Shown in pieces: positions 45,874 through 53,970 of a stretch of 64,000 nucleotides of DNA. Positions within the stretch are counted from its first letter, which is position 1; every line of letters starts with the position of its first letter. The notes below the pieces were generated by a model. The model was not told the DNA's origin, ran no database searches, and saw only the letters and a program-made list of their open reading frames with translations. The stretch is from Imperialibacter sp. EC-SDR9 (GTDB taxonomy: Bacteria > Bacteroidota > Bacteroidia > Cytophagales > Cyclobacteriaceae): assembly GCF_902498805.1 (NCBI RefSeq), contig NZ_LR701575.1, forward strand, positions 252,454 to 316,453, given 5' to 3'. The translations under genes and the position numbers were made by a program.

Positions 45874-46287
45874 ATGAACAACAGACTATCGGGTACGATT
45901 TTTTCAAAGGTCTTCCTTTTACTGACCCTAATCTATGGTATGACAATCGCCGGATGTAAGTTGCAAAACACTGGTGCTTCTGAAACCACAGAAAAAGATG
46001 GCGGTGGAAGTAGCACCACAAGCCCTTATGCATTAACAATTCAACAGAGTGACAATACGTCTATCCAAATATTGGGTAAAGGCAACAGGCAAAACCCTTA
46101 TACCGAAACCATTGACGGCTATACCATCCTGAGAAACGAATCAAAAATATATGAATACGCTGTACCCGGATCGGACGGTAAACTTGAACTAAGTGGCGTG
46201 AAAGCCAACGATCCTGATCAAAGAAAGCCAGAAGAAGTCCAGTTTTTAAAAAGGATTGACACACATTTAAGAAACCAGTTGCACTAA
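45874..46287 (+). CDS. Lipoprotein homologous to the propeptide of the adjacent M6 protease
   Basis: 137 residues. Lipoprotein signal with a textbook lipobox (GMTIAGC, Cys28), a Ser/Thr/Gly linker, then about 87 residues that align with residues about 30-115 of the next gene's product: SPYALTIQQSDN against SPYAVEITQPDN, LGKGNRQN against VGKGNMAN, TETIDGYTILRN against TETEDGYTVVKN, IYEYA in both, and HLRNQL against HLRDAI. By hand count about 39 of 87 positions are identical. No protease domain. Ten bases separate it from the protease gene. It could be an anchored inhibitor, a folding helper in trans or an immunity factor; none is proven. Confidence 0.82.
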   Translation: MNNRLSGTIFSKVFLLLTLIYGMTIAGCKLQNTGASETTEKDGGGSSTTSPYALTIQQSDNTSIQILGKGNRQNPYTETIDGYTILRNESKIYEYAVPGSDGKLELSGVKANDPDQRKPEEVQFLKRIDTHLRNQLH

Positions 46288-46297
46288 TATTATCATT

Positions 46298-49200
46298 ATG
46301 AGAACCAGCTTTAAACTGATTTTTTTACTCGCAACATTTTTTGTCTCACAGCTCCGTGCGCAGTCAGGTTTGGATCCTTCAAACTGTCCGGCGTCCCCCT
46401 ACGCCGTGGAAATCACGCAACCCGACAACTCTAAGCTGCGGGTAGTCGGCAAAGGCAATATGGCCAACCACCACACGGAAACGGAGGATGGTTATACAGT
46501 AGTCAAAAACGCAAGGGGCATTTATGAATATGCAGAGATAAAAGAAGGAAGACTGGCACCATCTGGCACAAAAGCTTCAAACCCATCAGGCCGGGACGCT
46601 TCTTCCAAGTCATTTCTGAACAGTCAGCCCAAACACTTACGAGACGCAATAAGCAGATCTGCTTCAAGCAACTCTCCCATGAATGTCAATCAAAGTAACT
46701 CGCCAGGCATCGAGTACGCCTTCCCTACCGCAGGAACAAGAAAGGTGCTGGTGATCCTCATCAAATACCCTGACCTGGCCAACACCTACACCGTTACAGA
46801 CTTCGATGACATGATGAACGAAGTCAATTACAATACTACTGGCAGTTTCAGAGACTATTTTTTAAAGGTTTCGGGTAATGAGCTGGATGTAGATGCAGAC
46901 GTCTTTGGATGGTATGAAGCTGAGAATAGCCATGACTACTATGGTGAAGAAAACAACGACGACAATTTGGCTAGAGAACTGGTTGGAGAAGCCATAGACG
47001 CAGCTGAGGTTGCCGGTGTAGATTTCTCAGTTTATGACAATGACAGTGACGGATTTGTAGACGGCGTTATCATAGTGCACGCTGGCCCCGGTGCTGAGGA
47101 AGGTAGTCAAACGGAATATATCTGGAGCCACAGGTGGAATTTAGGCTATACTTATATTCCAGAAGCCAATTATTATAGAGAATACGATGGTGTTGTCCTG
47201 AATGACTACATGATCAACCCCGAAATTCGCCAAACCACCAACATGGTGGGTATAGGCGTTTTTTGTCATGAGTTTGGTCATGGGCTGGGCCTTCCCGATT
47301 TGTATGATATTGACGACTCCAATGGAGATTCGGAAGGCATTGGTAACTGGGGACTGATGGCAGGTGCAGGTTGGCTTAACAATGAAAGAACACCGGGTTT
47401 TATGTGCGCCTGGTCACGGGCAAAATTGGAGTGGGTCACTCCCACCATAATCGAGAGTGGCGACTATTCGCTTGATCCCTCAGTCAGCAGCACTACAGTT
47501 TACAAGATCGCCACCAACGACCCCAAAGAATACTTCTTGCTTGAAAACCGTCAAAAAACTGGCCAGGACACTTACATACCCGGAGAAGGACTTGCTATTT
47601 GGCACATCGATGACAATAAAACCACCAACGGTGACGAAACCCACAAACTAGTAGACCTGGAAGAGGCAGATGGACTAAATGGATTGGACAATGGAACCAA
47701 CCGGGGAGATGCTGGCGACCTCTATCCTGGCACAAGCAGCAATACGCTGTTCGACGATTCTTCTAACCCTAATTCAAAGCTGTATATTGGGAGCAACAGT
47801 AATATCCAGATTTCGAGCATAGTGGAGGATGGCCTCGGCATATCCTTCACCCTTTTGCAAGGCGATATCCCAAATCCATGCGAAGATGCTATCGAAATAG
47901 CTGACACTGGCAGCGGGAATGCAAAAGCTTTTACAGGTGGTGGCGAAGGAGATTGGGATCTTGGCGTATGCGAGAGTACAGCTCCAGGCATTGAGCAAAT
48001 CTACAGCTTCACAGCTCCTTCCACCGGTCTATACAGCTTAGAAGTAACGTCAACCAGTGGTACGGTAGCCTATGCCTGGAGTGCAACTTGCGGCTTTGCA
48101 GGTTGGAGCTGCATCGGAGAGATCAACTCAACCGGAACATACGGCAGCCTAGCTTTTACCGAAGGTGAAACATACTACCTACTCCTTGATGACGAAGACG
48201 ACGGCACTGGAAGCACCCATGAATTTTATATAAACGAACCAATCACTCCGTGTGACAATATTACGGCGATTGCCGGAATGGGGTCGGAGAATAGTCAGAC
48301 ATATACAGGAGAAGGATCCGGTTTGTGGAATACCGAATTTTGCGAATACTCTACACCCGGAACGGAACATATTTACAGCTTCACACCATCCGAAACGGGC
48401 TTCTATAGCCTGGTGGTAACATCTGCGACAGACTGGGCCGACTACGGATGGAGTACCAGTTGTGACGCAGAGGGGTGGAATTGTATCGGAGATATCAATA
48501 GCGCTGGAACCTATGGCTTGATAGAGTGGACTGAAAGTGAAACATACTATATTTTAGTCGACGCTGAAGATATCACATCAATTGCACATGAATTTCACAT
48601 CGAAGGCCCCGTCGGTGGCGGTACTGTTTGTGAAAACGTGATTGCAATATCTGGCACAGGAGAATCAAACGCTCAAAGCTATTCTGGAGCTGGGACAGGG
48701 CAATGGAGTACCAGTTTTTGTGGGTTCTCTACCCCTGGCATTGAACAAGTTTACAGTTTTACGCCAAGTGCTTCTGGTTCCTACAGCGTCGTCATCACGT
48801 CAGCCAATGGTTGGGTTGACTATGCCTGGGGTGTAAGTTGCAGTATTGCCGGCTGGGACTGTATAGATGATATTGAAGACCCTGGCACATACGGGGAACG
48901 GTCTTTGACTGAAGGCGTCACTTATTACCTATTGCTTGATAGCGAAAGCGACGTTTTAGGCACCCATGAATTCTTCATAAGCGATCCTGTTATCGGCCCG
49001 TGCGATGAGGTGATTGAAATTACCGGCACGGGAGTAGGGAATTCGATAACCTTCGAAGGTGGAGGCAGTGGACAATGGAGTAACAACTTTTGTGGCTATC
49101 CAACACCCGGTGACGAGCAAGTGTATAGCTTTTTAGCGCCGTATACTGGCGACTACTCAATAACTCTTGCGTCAGGGGTAAGTTATGTCGACTATGCCTG

Positions 49201-51241
49201 GAGCACGGCTTGCAGTTCTGGCAGCTGGACTTGTATTGGCGATGTCGATACTCCGGACACATTTGGCTCCCTATCATGGACGCAGGGCACTACATACTAC
49301 CTCTTGCTAGATGATGAAAATAGCACGCCAAGCAATCACACATTTTATATCAATATACCCGAAGGTGAAGGCAGTGCGGAAATTGAAGTCACTCCTACCG
49401 CACTGACGCAAACGCTAACAGAAGGAAGTTCGGGGTCTAAAGAATTTACTATCCAGAACACGGGTGATGGCGAGCTTACTTTTTCCATCGCACCTGAAGA
49501 GGATTGGACGAGTGTTGACCCCATTTCCGGAACCGTTGATGCCGGCGAATCAGCTATGATTACTGTCACCTTTGATGCAACAGCGCTAACTCCCGACACT
49601 TACTCATCAGACATTACTATCAGCAGCAATGATGATGATGAGGCGGAAACCGTGGTTACGACGTCACTGACTGTCGAGGAGCTCATCGAATACACTATTT
49701 CGCTTGCAGCTAATCCTGAAGAAGGTGGAGACGTAATAGGAGCGGGTGTGTATGAAAAAGATGAGAGCGTAGAAGTGAGTGCGACAGCAGCGGACGGATA
49801 TGCTTTCCTCAATTGGACTGAAGGAGCAACAGAAGTCTCGGATAACGCTGTTTATAGCTTTACCGCCACCGGAGACAGGTCGCTTGTCGCCAACTTTGAA
49901 GAAGTGATCAGTATCGCTGCAACTGCTAGCCCCGCAGCGGGAGGCGCTGTAACGGGACAGGGAGATTTTAGCCCTGGAGCAGCGGTTAACCTGACAGCCA
50001 CAGCCTCTGAAGGTTACAACTTCGTCAACTGGACAGAAGGCGGAACAGAAATATCGACCGAAGCGACATTAAGCTTCACTGCTTCAGTTGACAGAACCCT
50101 GGTCGCCAATTTCCAGATACAGTCTTTCGTCATAATGGCCATTGGCGACATTGCCGAAGACGTAAGTGTGACCGGGGGCGGCACTTATGATTATGGAGAA
50201 ACAGTTTCTCTGCTCGCAATTCCAGGCATCGGGTATGATTTTATCAACTGGACGGAAGACGGCGAGGTGGTGTCTGAGCTTACCTCGATGAGCTTTCTCG
50301 CCAAAAAGGACAGAGACCTGGTTGCCCATTTTCTGCCACAAGCCTACGAAATTCAGGCCACCCCTAATATTGCAGGTGCCGGTGAGATAAAGGGAGCAGG
50401 AACCTATAGTTATCTGGAAGCCGCTGAGGTAACGGCCACTCCTTCTGCCGGATATAGTTTTGTCAATTGGACAGAAAATGGACAAGCACGGTCGAGTAAT
50501 GTTACTTATGGCTTTACTGTATTGGGAAATAGAACCCTTGTGGCAAATTTTGAATTACAATCATTTGCAATCACAACGATTTCCAACCCAGTTGAGGGTG
50601 GTTCCACGACAGGAGCTGGCAACTACGCCTATGGAAGTTCTGTTTCAGTGGTCGCAATGCCAGAAGCCGGGTACAACTTTATCAACTGGACTGAAAGCGG
50701 TTCGGACGTATCGACAGCCCTTACCTACACATTTGACATCGAACAAGCCAGAAACCTTGTGGCCAATTTTGAGCTCAAGTCTTTCGATATCACAGCCTCG
50801 GCAAGCCCTTCAGAGGGAGGCTCTACAGAAGGTGCAGGTGCTTATGATTTTGGCACCACGGCTACTTTAACAGCCGTGCCGGGGGCAAGCTACGAATTCA
50901 TCAACTGGACAGAAGGAGGTACGGAAGTGACAACTGACCCAGCACTTAGCTTCACAGTGACTGAAAACAGATCACTTGTGGCCAATTTTGAATTCAATCA
51001 ATTCCTTTCCGTAAACTGGGAGGGCGAATTGGCTACAGTCTACCCCAATCCGGTTAAAGACTACCTAACCGTTGAAATGGATGATTTTGTACAGGCCGTG
51101 GTTTTCGAGTTGACCGGAAAAGAAATTCACAGGTCAACATCAAAAAGCCTAGATCTGAGAGATTTGCAGCCCGGCATGTACCTAATCAAGCTGGAGGATT
51201 CGGATCACAGGCAAACGTCGTTTAGGATAATAAAGGACTGA
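46298..51241 (+). CDS. T9SS-secreted M6 family metalloprotease with repeat arrays
   Basis: 1647 residues. Signal peptide 1-22; propeptide about 25-140; M6 peptidase about 145-520 with zinc motif H324-E-F-G-H328-GLGLPD and RKVLVILIKYPD at its start. About 525-1023: four repeats of about 125 residues, each with paired Cys, PGxEQVYSFTxPxTGxYS, VDYAWS and TYYLLLD (pre-peptidase C-terminal-like). About 1025-1125: HYDIN/ASPM-like beta domain. About 1130-1565: six InlB B-repeat-like modules (GYxFxNWTE...RxLVANFE). About 1575-1647: type A T9SS sorting domain (VYPNPVKDYLTVEM...GMYLIKLE). M6 enzymes include immune inhibitor A. Likely a secreted or surface-bound protease. Confidence 0.92.
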   Translation: MRTSFKLIFLLATFFVSQLRAQSGLDPSNCPASPYAVEITQPDNSKLRVVGKGNMANHHTETEDGYTVVKNARGIYEYAEIKEGRLAPSGTKASNPSGRDASSKSFLNSQPKHLRDAISRSASSNSPMNVNQSNSPGIEYAFPTAGTRKVLVILIKYPDLANTYTVTDFDDMMNEVNYNTTGSFRDYFLKVSGNELDVDADVFGWYEAENSHDYYGEENNDDNLARELVGEAIDAAEVAGVDFSVYDNDSDGFVDGVIIVHAGPGAEEGSQTEYIWSHRWNLGYTYIPEANYYREYDGVVLNDYMINPEIRQTTNMVGIGVFCHEFGHGLGLPDLYDIDDSNGDSEGIGNWGLMAGAGWLNNERTPGFMCAWSRAKLEWVTPTIIESGDYSLDPSVSSTTVYKIATNDPKEYFLLENRQKTGQDTYIPGEGLAIWHIDDNKTTNGDETHKLVDLEEADGLNGLDNGTNRGDAGDLYPGTSSNTLFDDSSNPNSKLYIGSNSNIQISSIVEDGLGISFTLLQGDIPNPCEDAIEIADTGSGNAKAFTGGGEGDWDLGVCESTAPGIEQIYSFTAPSTGLYSLEVTSTSGTVAYAWSATCGFAGWSCIGEINSTGTYGSLAFTEGETYYLLLDDEDDGTGSTHEFYINEPITPCDNITAIAGMGSENSQTYTGEGSGLWNTEFCEYSTPGTEHIYSFTPSETGFYSLVVTSATDWADYGWSTSCDAEGWNCIGDINSAGTYGLIEWTESETYYILVDAEDITSIAHEFHIEGPVGGGTVCENVIAISGTGESNAQSYSGAGTGQWSTSFCGFSTPGIEQVYSFTPSASGSYSVVITSANGWVDYAWGVSCSIAGWDCIDDIEDPGTYGERSLTEGVTYYLLLDSESDVLGTHEFFISDPVIGPCDEVIEITGTGVGNSITFEGGGSGQWSNNFCGYPTPGDEQVYSFLAPYTGDYSITLASGVSYVDYAWSTACSSGSWTCIGDVDTPDTFGSLSWTQGTTYYLLLDDENSTPSNHTFYINIPEGEGSAEIEVTPTALTQTLTEGSSGSKEFTIQNTGDGELTFSIAPEEDWTSVDPISGTVDAGESAMITVTFDATALTPDTYSSDITISSNDDDEAETVVTTSLTVEELIEYTISLAANPEEGGDVIGAGVYEKDESVEVSATAADGYAFLNWTEGATEVSDNAVYSFTATGDRSLVANFEEVISIAATASPAAGGAVTGQGDFSPGAAVNLTATASEGYNFVNWTEGGTEISTEATLSFTASVDRTLVANFQIQSFVIMAIGDIAEDVSVTGGGTYDYGETVSLLAIPGIGYDFINWTEDGEVVSELTSMSFLAKKDRDLVAHFLPQAYEIQATPNIAGAGEIKGAGTYSYLEAAEVTATPSAGYSFVNWTENGQARSSNVTYGFTVLGNRTLVANFELQSFAITTISNPVEGGSTTGAGNYAYGSSVSVVAMPEAGYNFINWTESGSDVSTALTYTFDIEQARNLVANFELKSFDITASASPSEGGSTEGAGAYDFGTTATLTAVPGASYEFINWTEGGTEVTTDPALSFTVTENRSLVANFEFNQFLSVNWEGELATVYPNPVKDYLTVEMDDFVQAVVFELTGKEIHRSTSKSLDLRDLQPGMYLIKLEDSDHRQTSFRIIKD

Positions 51242-51276
51242 TATTGAGATGTTTAAGAACCATTATTTTTAAATAA

Positions 51277-52083
51277 ATGGAGGAGCCCAATCAAACCTAC
51301 TACCCCACCCTCAAGCAATCATTTGGGTTGATAGGTCTCCTCCTGCTTTTTTCCCTGGCCGGAGCTATTCCAATGATCATTATCAAAGGAATGCATTTGA
51401 ACAACGATGTTTATGAGCAGGTAGCCCAACTGGCTATGTATGTGATTTCGTTTGCTCTTGTTATCGAATTGGCCTGGAAAAAGATTCGGAAACAAGGGCT
51501 TTGGGATCCAACTCCTAAACGGCAAATGGTGGGCATGGAAATAATTGCAGTACTGCTGACAATGACGATTGCCACGATCATCATTGTCGATCCGATTATA
51601 GAACTTATTCCCATGCCGGAATACTTCAAACGGCTTTTCGAAGAGCTTATGAAGCCGGATCTGACTAGCTTTCTCACATTAGTTGTCGCTGCGCCTATTC
51701 TCGAAGAGCTTCTTTTCAGAGGCGTTATACTTGAAGGACTTCTTAAAAACTACAGCCCCCAAAAGGCCGTCATCTGGTCGGCACTTATTTTTGGAATTGC
51801 CCACTTCAACCCCTGGCAGGCAATTGGCGCAACAGCGACAGGCGTCTTGATCGGTTGGGCCTATGTTAGGACAAACTCTTTGATCCCCGGCCTCATCATA
51901 CACTTTTTCAACAATCTACTAGCCTTCTGTCTGATGGTCTTCATTGGCAGTGACATGGAGGACATGACATTGCCTAATTTGATTGGCAATAATTTGCTGT
52001 ACGTCGGCATATTTGCTCTGGCAGTGGCAGCACTGTTCGTGGGCCACCGTTTGATAGAGCGGTGGAGTGAGAAAGAAGCTTGA
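51277..52083 (+). CDS. CPBP family intramembrane metalloprotease
   Basis: 268 residues with about 7-8 membrane segments. CPBP/Rce1-type motifs: EELLFRGVILEGLL (EExxxR, about 144-149), FGIAHFNPWQAIGATATGVLIGWAY (FxxxH) and LIPGLIIHFFNN (HxxxN). These are the glutamate and histidine active-site residues of the abortive-infection (ABI)/CAAX protease family. Starts 35 bases after the M6 protease stop, so it may be co-transcribed. Substrate unknown. In bacteria such proteins take part in peptide maturation or bacteriocin immunity. Confidence 0.92.
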   Translation: MEEPNQTYYPTLKQSFGLIGLLLLFSLAGAIPMIIIKGMHLNNDVYEQVAQLAMYVISFALVIELAWKKIRKQGLWDPTPKRQMVGMEIIAVLLTMTIATIIIVDPIIELIPMPEYFKRLFEELMKPDLTSFLTLVVAAPILEELLFRGVILEGLLKNYSPQKAVIWSALIFGIAHFNPWQAIGATATGVLIGWAYVRTNSLIPGLIIHFFNNLLAFCLMVFIGSDMEDMTLPNLIGNNLLYVGIFALAVAALFVGHRLIERWSEKEA

Positions 52084-52444
52084 ACCCCCGAGCTGTGAGG
52101 ATTTCCCTGGTTACAACCCGTATTCTGGCATCCGCCAGTTATTCCCTCAATACCACAGTTTTCATTCATCTTCGCTTATACACCAATTCATATAGAGCTA
52201 TTTTGCAGAAACAGAGGCCATTTGTCTTCATCACCGCATGAAGACTTCGTACCTTCTTGGCTTCGCTGCAAAAGACCGTTTCCATGCCGCAAGTGATCTG
52301 GACTTTGTGATTCAATTTCCCCCGGGCCTTGAGCTATTTTCGCCTGGACATGGCACTGAATTATTCTTTGCCATTCTTATTTATCTTTGTCTGGGCACCA
52401 AGAGAGGCTACACTAGAAATCATCAATCATCCGAAACTCAAACA
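52084..52444. other. 361-bp region before the dehydrogenase gene
   Basis: The dehydrogenase frame stays open back to an ATG at 52238, but the extra 69 residues look non-coding and no family member has them. A degenerate TCTGGCATCCGCCAG block near 52124-52138 resembles the CCGCCAG repeats at 20.9 and 53.8 kb. No promoter or RNA was identified. Confidence 0.4.
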
Positions 52445-53524
52445 ATGAAAGATCAGGTGAAAGACATCAAATACATCAGACATGACAGCCTGCTGGCTTG
52501 GGGGCAGACCTGTCTTGAAAAGCTAGGCGTACAAGAGAACGACGCCCATTTTTTATCCGAAAGTCTTGTTCAGACCAGCTTATGGGGCATCGATTCTCAT
52601 GGGATTGCTCGGCTTCCGCATTATTTGGCCCGTTTGCAAGCTGCCTCTATCAAACCTGCGCCTAACATTAAGATAGAAAACGCTGGCACATGCATTGCCA
52701 ATATTGACGGAGACCATGGACTGGGGATTGTGGTTACAGGTAGGGCCACCAAAGAGGCAATAAGACTGGCCAAAGAAAATGGTGTTGGCATTGCCGGCAT
52801 CAGGGAATCTTCACACTGCGGAGCCATTGGGATTTACGGAAGAATGATCGCCAATGAGGGGTTGATTGGTATCGTTTTCACACATACCGATTCTCTTGCC
52901 GCACCTCATAGGGGATATCAAAAGTTTCTGGGAACTAACCCCATCTGCATCAGCGTGCCCAATGCAGACGGTCCGCCGCTGTGTCTCGACATGGCCACCA
53001 CCATCATTCCCTACAATGCCGTATTGAATGCCAGAAGGGAAAACGGCAAAATTCCTGAAGGAGTGGCTTTTGACAAAGAAGGAGCACCAACCGAAGACCC
53101 TCATTCAGTGGCCTCCCTGGCGCCGGTTGGCATGCACAAAGGCTATGCGCTTTCATTTATGATTGATTTACTTTGCGGGCCCCTGAATGGCATGGCATGG
53201 GGCCCCAATATATCGAACATGTACCGAGACCTTACAGAAAGAAGACACCTCGGTTCTTTGGTGATAGCCATTGATCCCCAGCGCTTTTTCGGTGGCATCA
53301 CCTTTCCAACATCAGTGGCAGAAATGGCCAGGGCAGCCCGTGAGCAGACGCCAAGAGACCCCGAGCAACCAGTACTGGCTCCAGGAGATGATCATTATGC
53401 AAAAGAAAAGCTTCGTCGCAAGCATGGCATACCCATAGAGCCAGGTTTGTGGGAGCAAATGAATGAGCTGAGCGTTAAGTTCGGCGCTGCATTGCCCGAA
53501 AACGTGGACGGCACTGAAAATTAA
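52445..53524 (+). CDS. Ldh family (malate/L-lactate/ureidoglycolate-type) NAD(P)-dependent dehydrogenase
   Basis: 359 residues from ATG at 52445. Family marks: WGIDSHGIARLPHYLARL (the catalytic His in DSHGI), ANIDGDHGLGIVVTGRAT, GVGIAGIRESSHCGAIGIYG, TNPICISVPNADGPPLCLDMATT, HKGYALSFMIDLLCG. The family oxidises 2-hydroxy acids (malate, L-lactate, ureidoglycolate, sulfolactate); the substrate cannot be set here. Cytoplasmic, single gene. The 69-residue extension to 52238 was rejected. Confidence 0.92.
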   Translation: MKDQVKDIKYIRHDSLLAWGQTCLEKLGVQENDAHFLSESLVQTSLWGIDSHGIARLPHYLARLQAASIKPAPNIKIENAGTCIANIDGDHGLGIVVTGRATKEAIRLAKENGVGIAGIRESSHCGAIGIYGRMIANEGLIGIVFTHTDSLAAPHRGYQKFLGTNPICISVPNADGPPLCLDMATTIIPYNAVLNARRENGKIPEGVAFDKEGAPTEDPHSVASLAPVGMHKGYALSFMIDLLCGPLNGMAWGPNISNMYRDLTERRHLGSLVIAIDPQRFFGGITFPTSVAEMARAAREQTPRDPEQPVLAPGDDHYAKEKLRRKHGIPIEPGLWEQMNELSVKFGAALPENVDGTEN

Positions 53525-53600
53525 TGTAGGAAGAGGAAACGAGACTTTAGCTGGTACTATGGATCAATCTGTATTCCTGGGGATTGAATGATTGGTGTGT

Positions 53601-53663
53601 GGCTAAATAAAAAGCAAAACTGGTTCAATGCGTCTCGCTTGGACCTTTTGCTTTTTTATAGCC
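53601..53663. repeat. Intergenic hairpin repeat, copy 2
   Basis: Arms 53601-53619 and 53646-53663 pair over about 17 positions with one bulge (GGCTA...AGCAAAA with TTTTGCT...TAGCC), plus GGTTCAA/TTGGACC. The 26-base core from 53613 is identical to copy 1 at 7160. Outer-stem bases differ from copy 1 on both arms together, keeping the pairing. The second arm ends in a T tract, so it could act as a terminator for the dehydrogenase gene. A downstream AATCCCCCAGA...AATCCGTTAC block is shared with copy 1. Confidence 0.75.
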
Positions 53664-53749
53664 ACTCGGGATATTGCAGTTAAAAGTTAATCCCCCAGAT
53701 TTTCCGCTTAATCCGTTACTATGATCCTGGCAGATTGGGTATGACTCGC

Positions 53750-53951
53750 CTGCCGCAAGGGTCTCCCTTGTGGCCATCTTCAGTCTGGCGTCCGCCTGCC
53801 AGGCTTTCAGTAAAATCCGCTAATGCTCTAACAGATCACCAATGGCGTGAATAGCGAGACGCTTGAACTAGTCCGAAAAACGACCAAAGACTACAAAAGT
53901 TCCCTACCTGCCGCAAGGGTCTCCCTTGTGGCGATCTTCAGTCTGGCGTCC
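53750..53951. repeat. Two 44-bp direct repeats with internal hairpin
   Basis: Copies at 53750-53793 and 53908-53951 differ at one base. Each contains GCCGCAAGGG-TCT-CCCTTGTGGC, a 10-bp stem with one G-U pair, followed by TCTGGCGTCC. The right copy ends 20 bases before the GH3 gene stop, so both may lie in the 3' region of that transcript. Related TCCGCCAG blocks sit at 20881-20920 and 52124-52138. Confidence 0.75.
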
Positions 53952-53970
53952 ACCCGAAGTATTAGTCTCC

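Noticed and set aside
51277..52083. Reading the CPBP protease beside the M6 pair as a bacteriocin-type maturation and immunity system
   Set aside because: No small peptide precursor or ABC exporter is nearby; CPBP proteins are common and the 35-bp gap alone does not show a joint role.
52238..52444. 69-residue extension of the Ldh-family dehydrogenase
   Set aside because: No family member has it, composition is not coding-like, and a good ATG follows at 52445.
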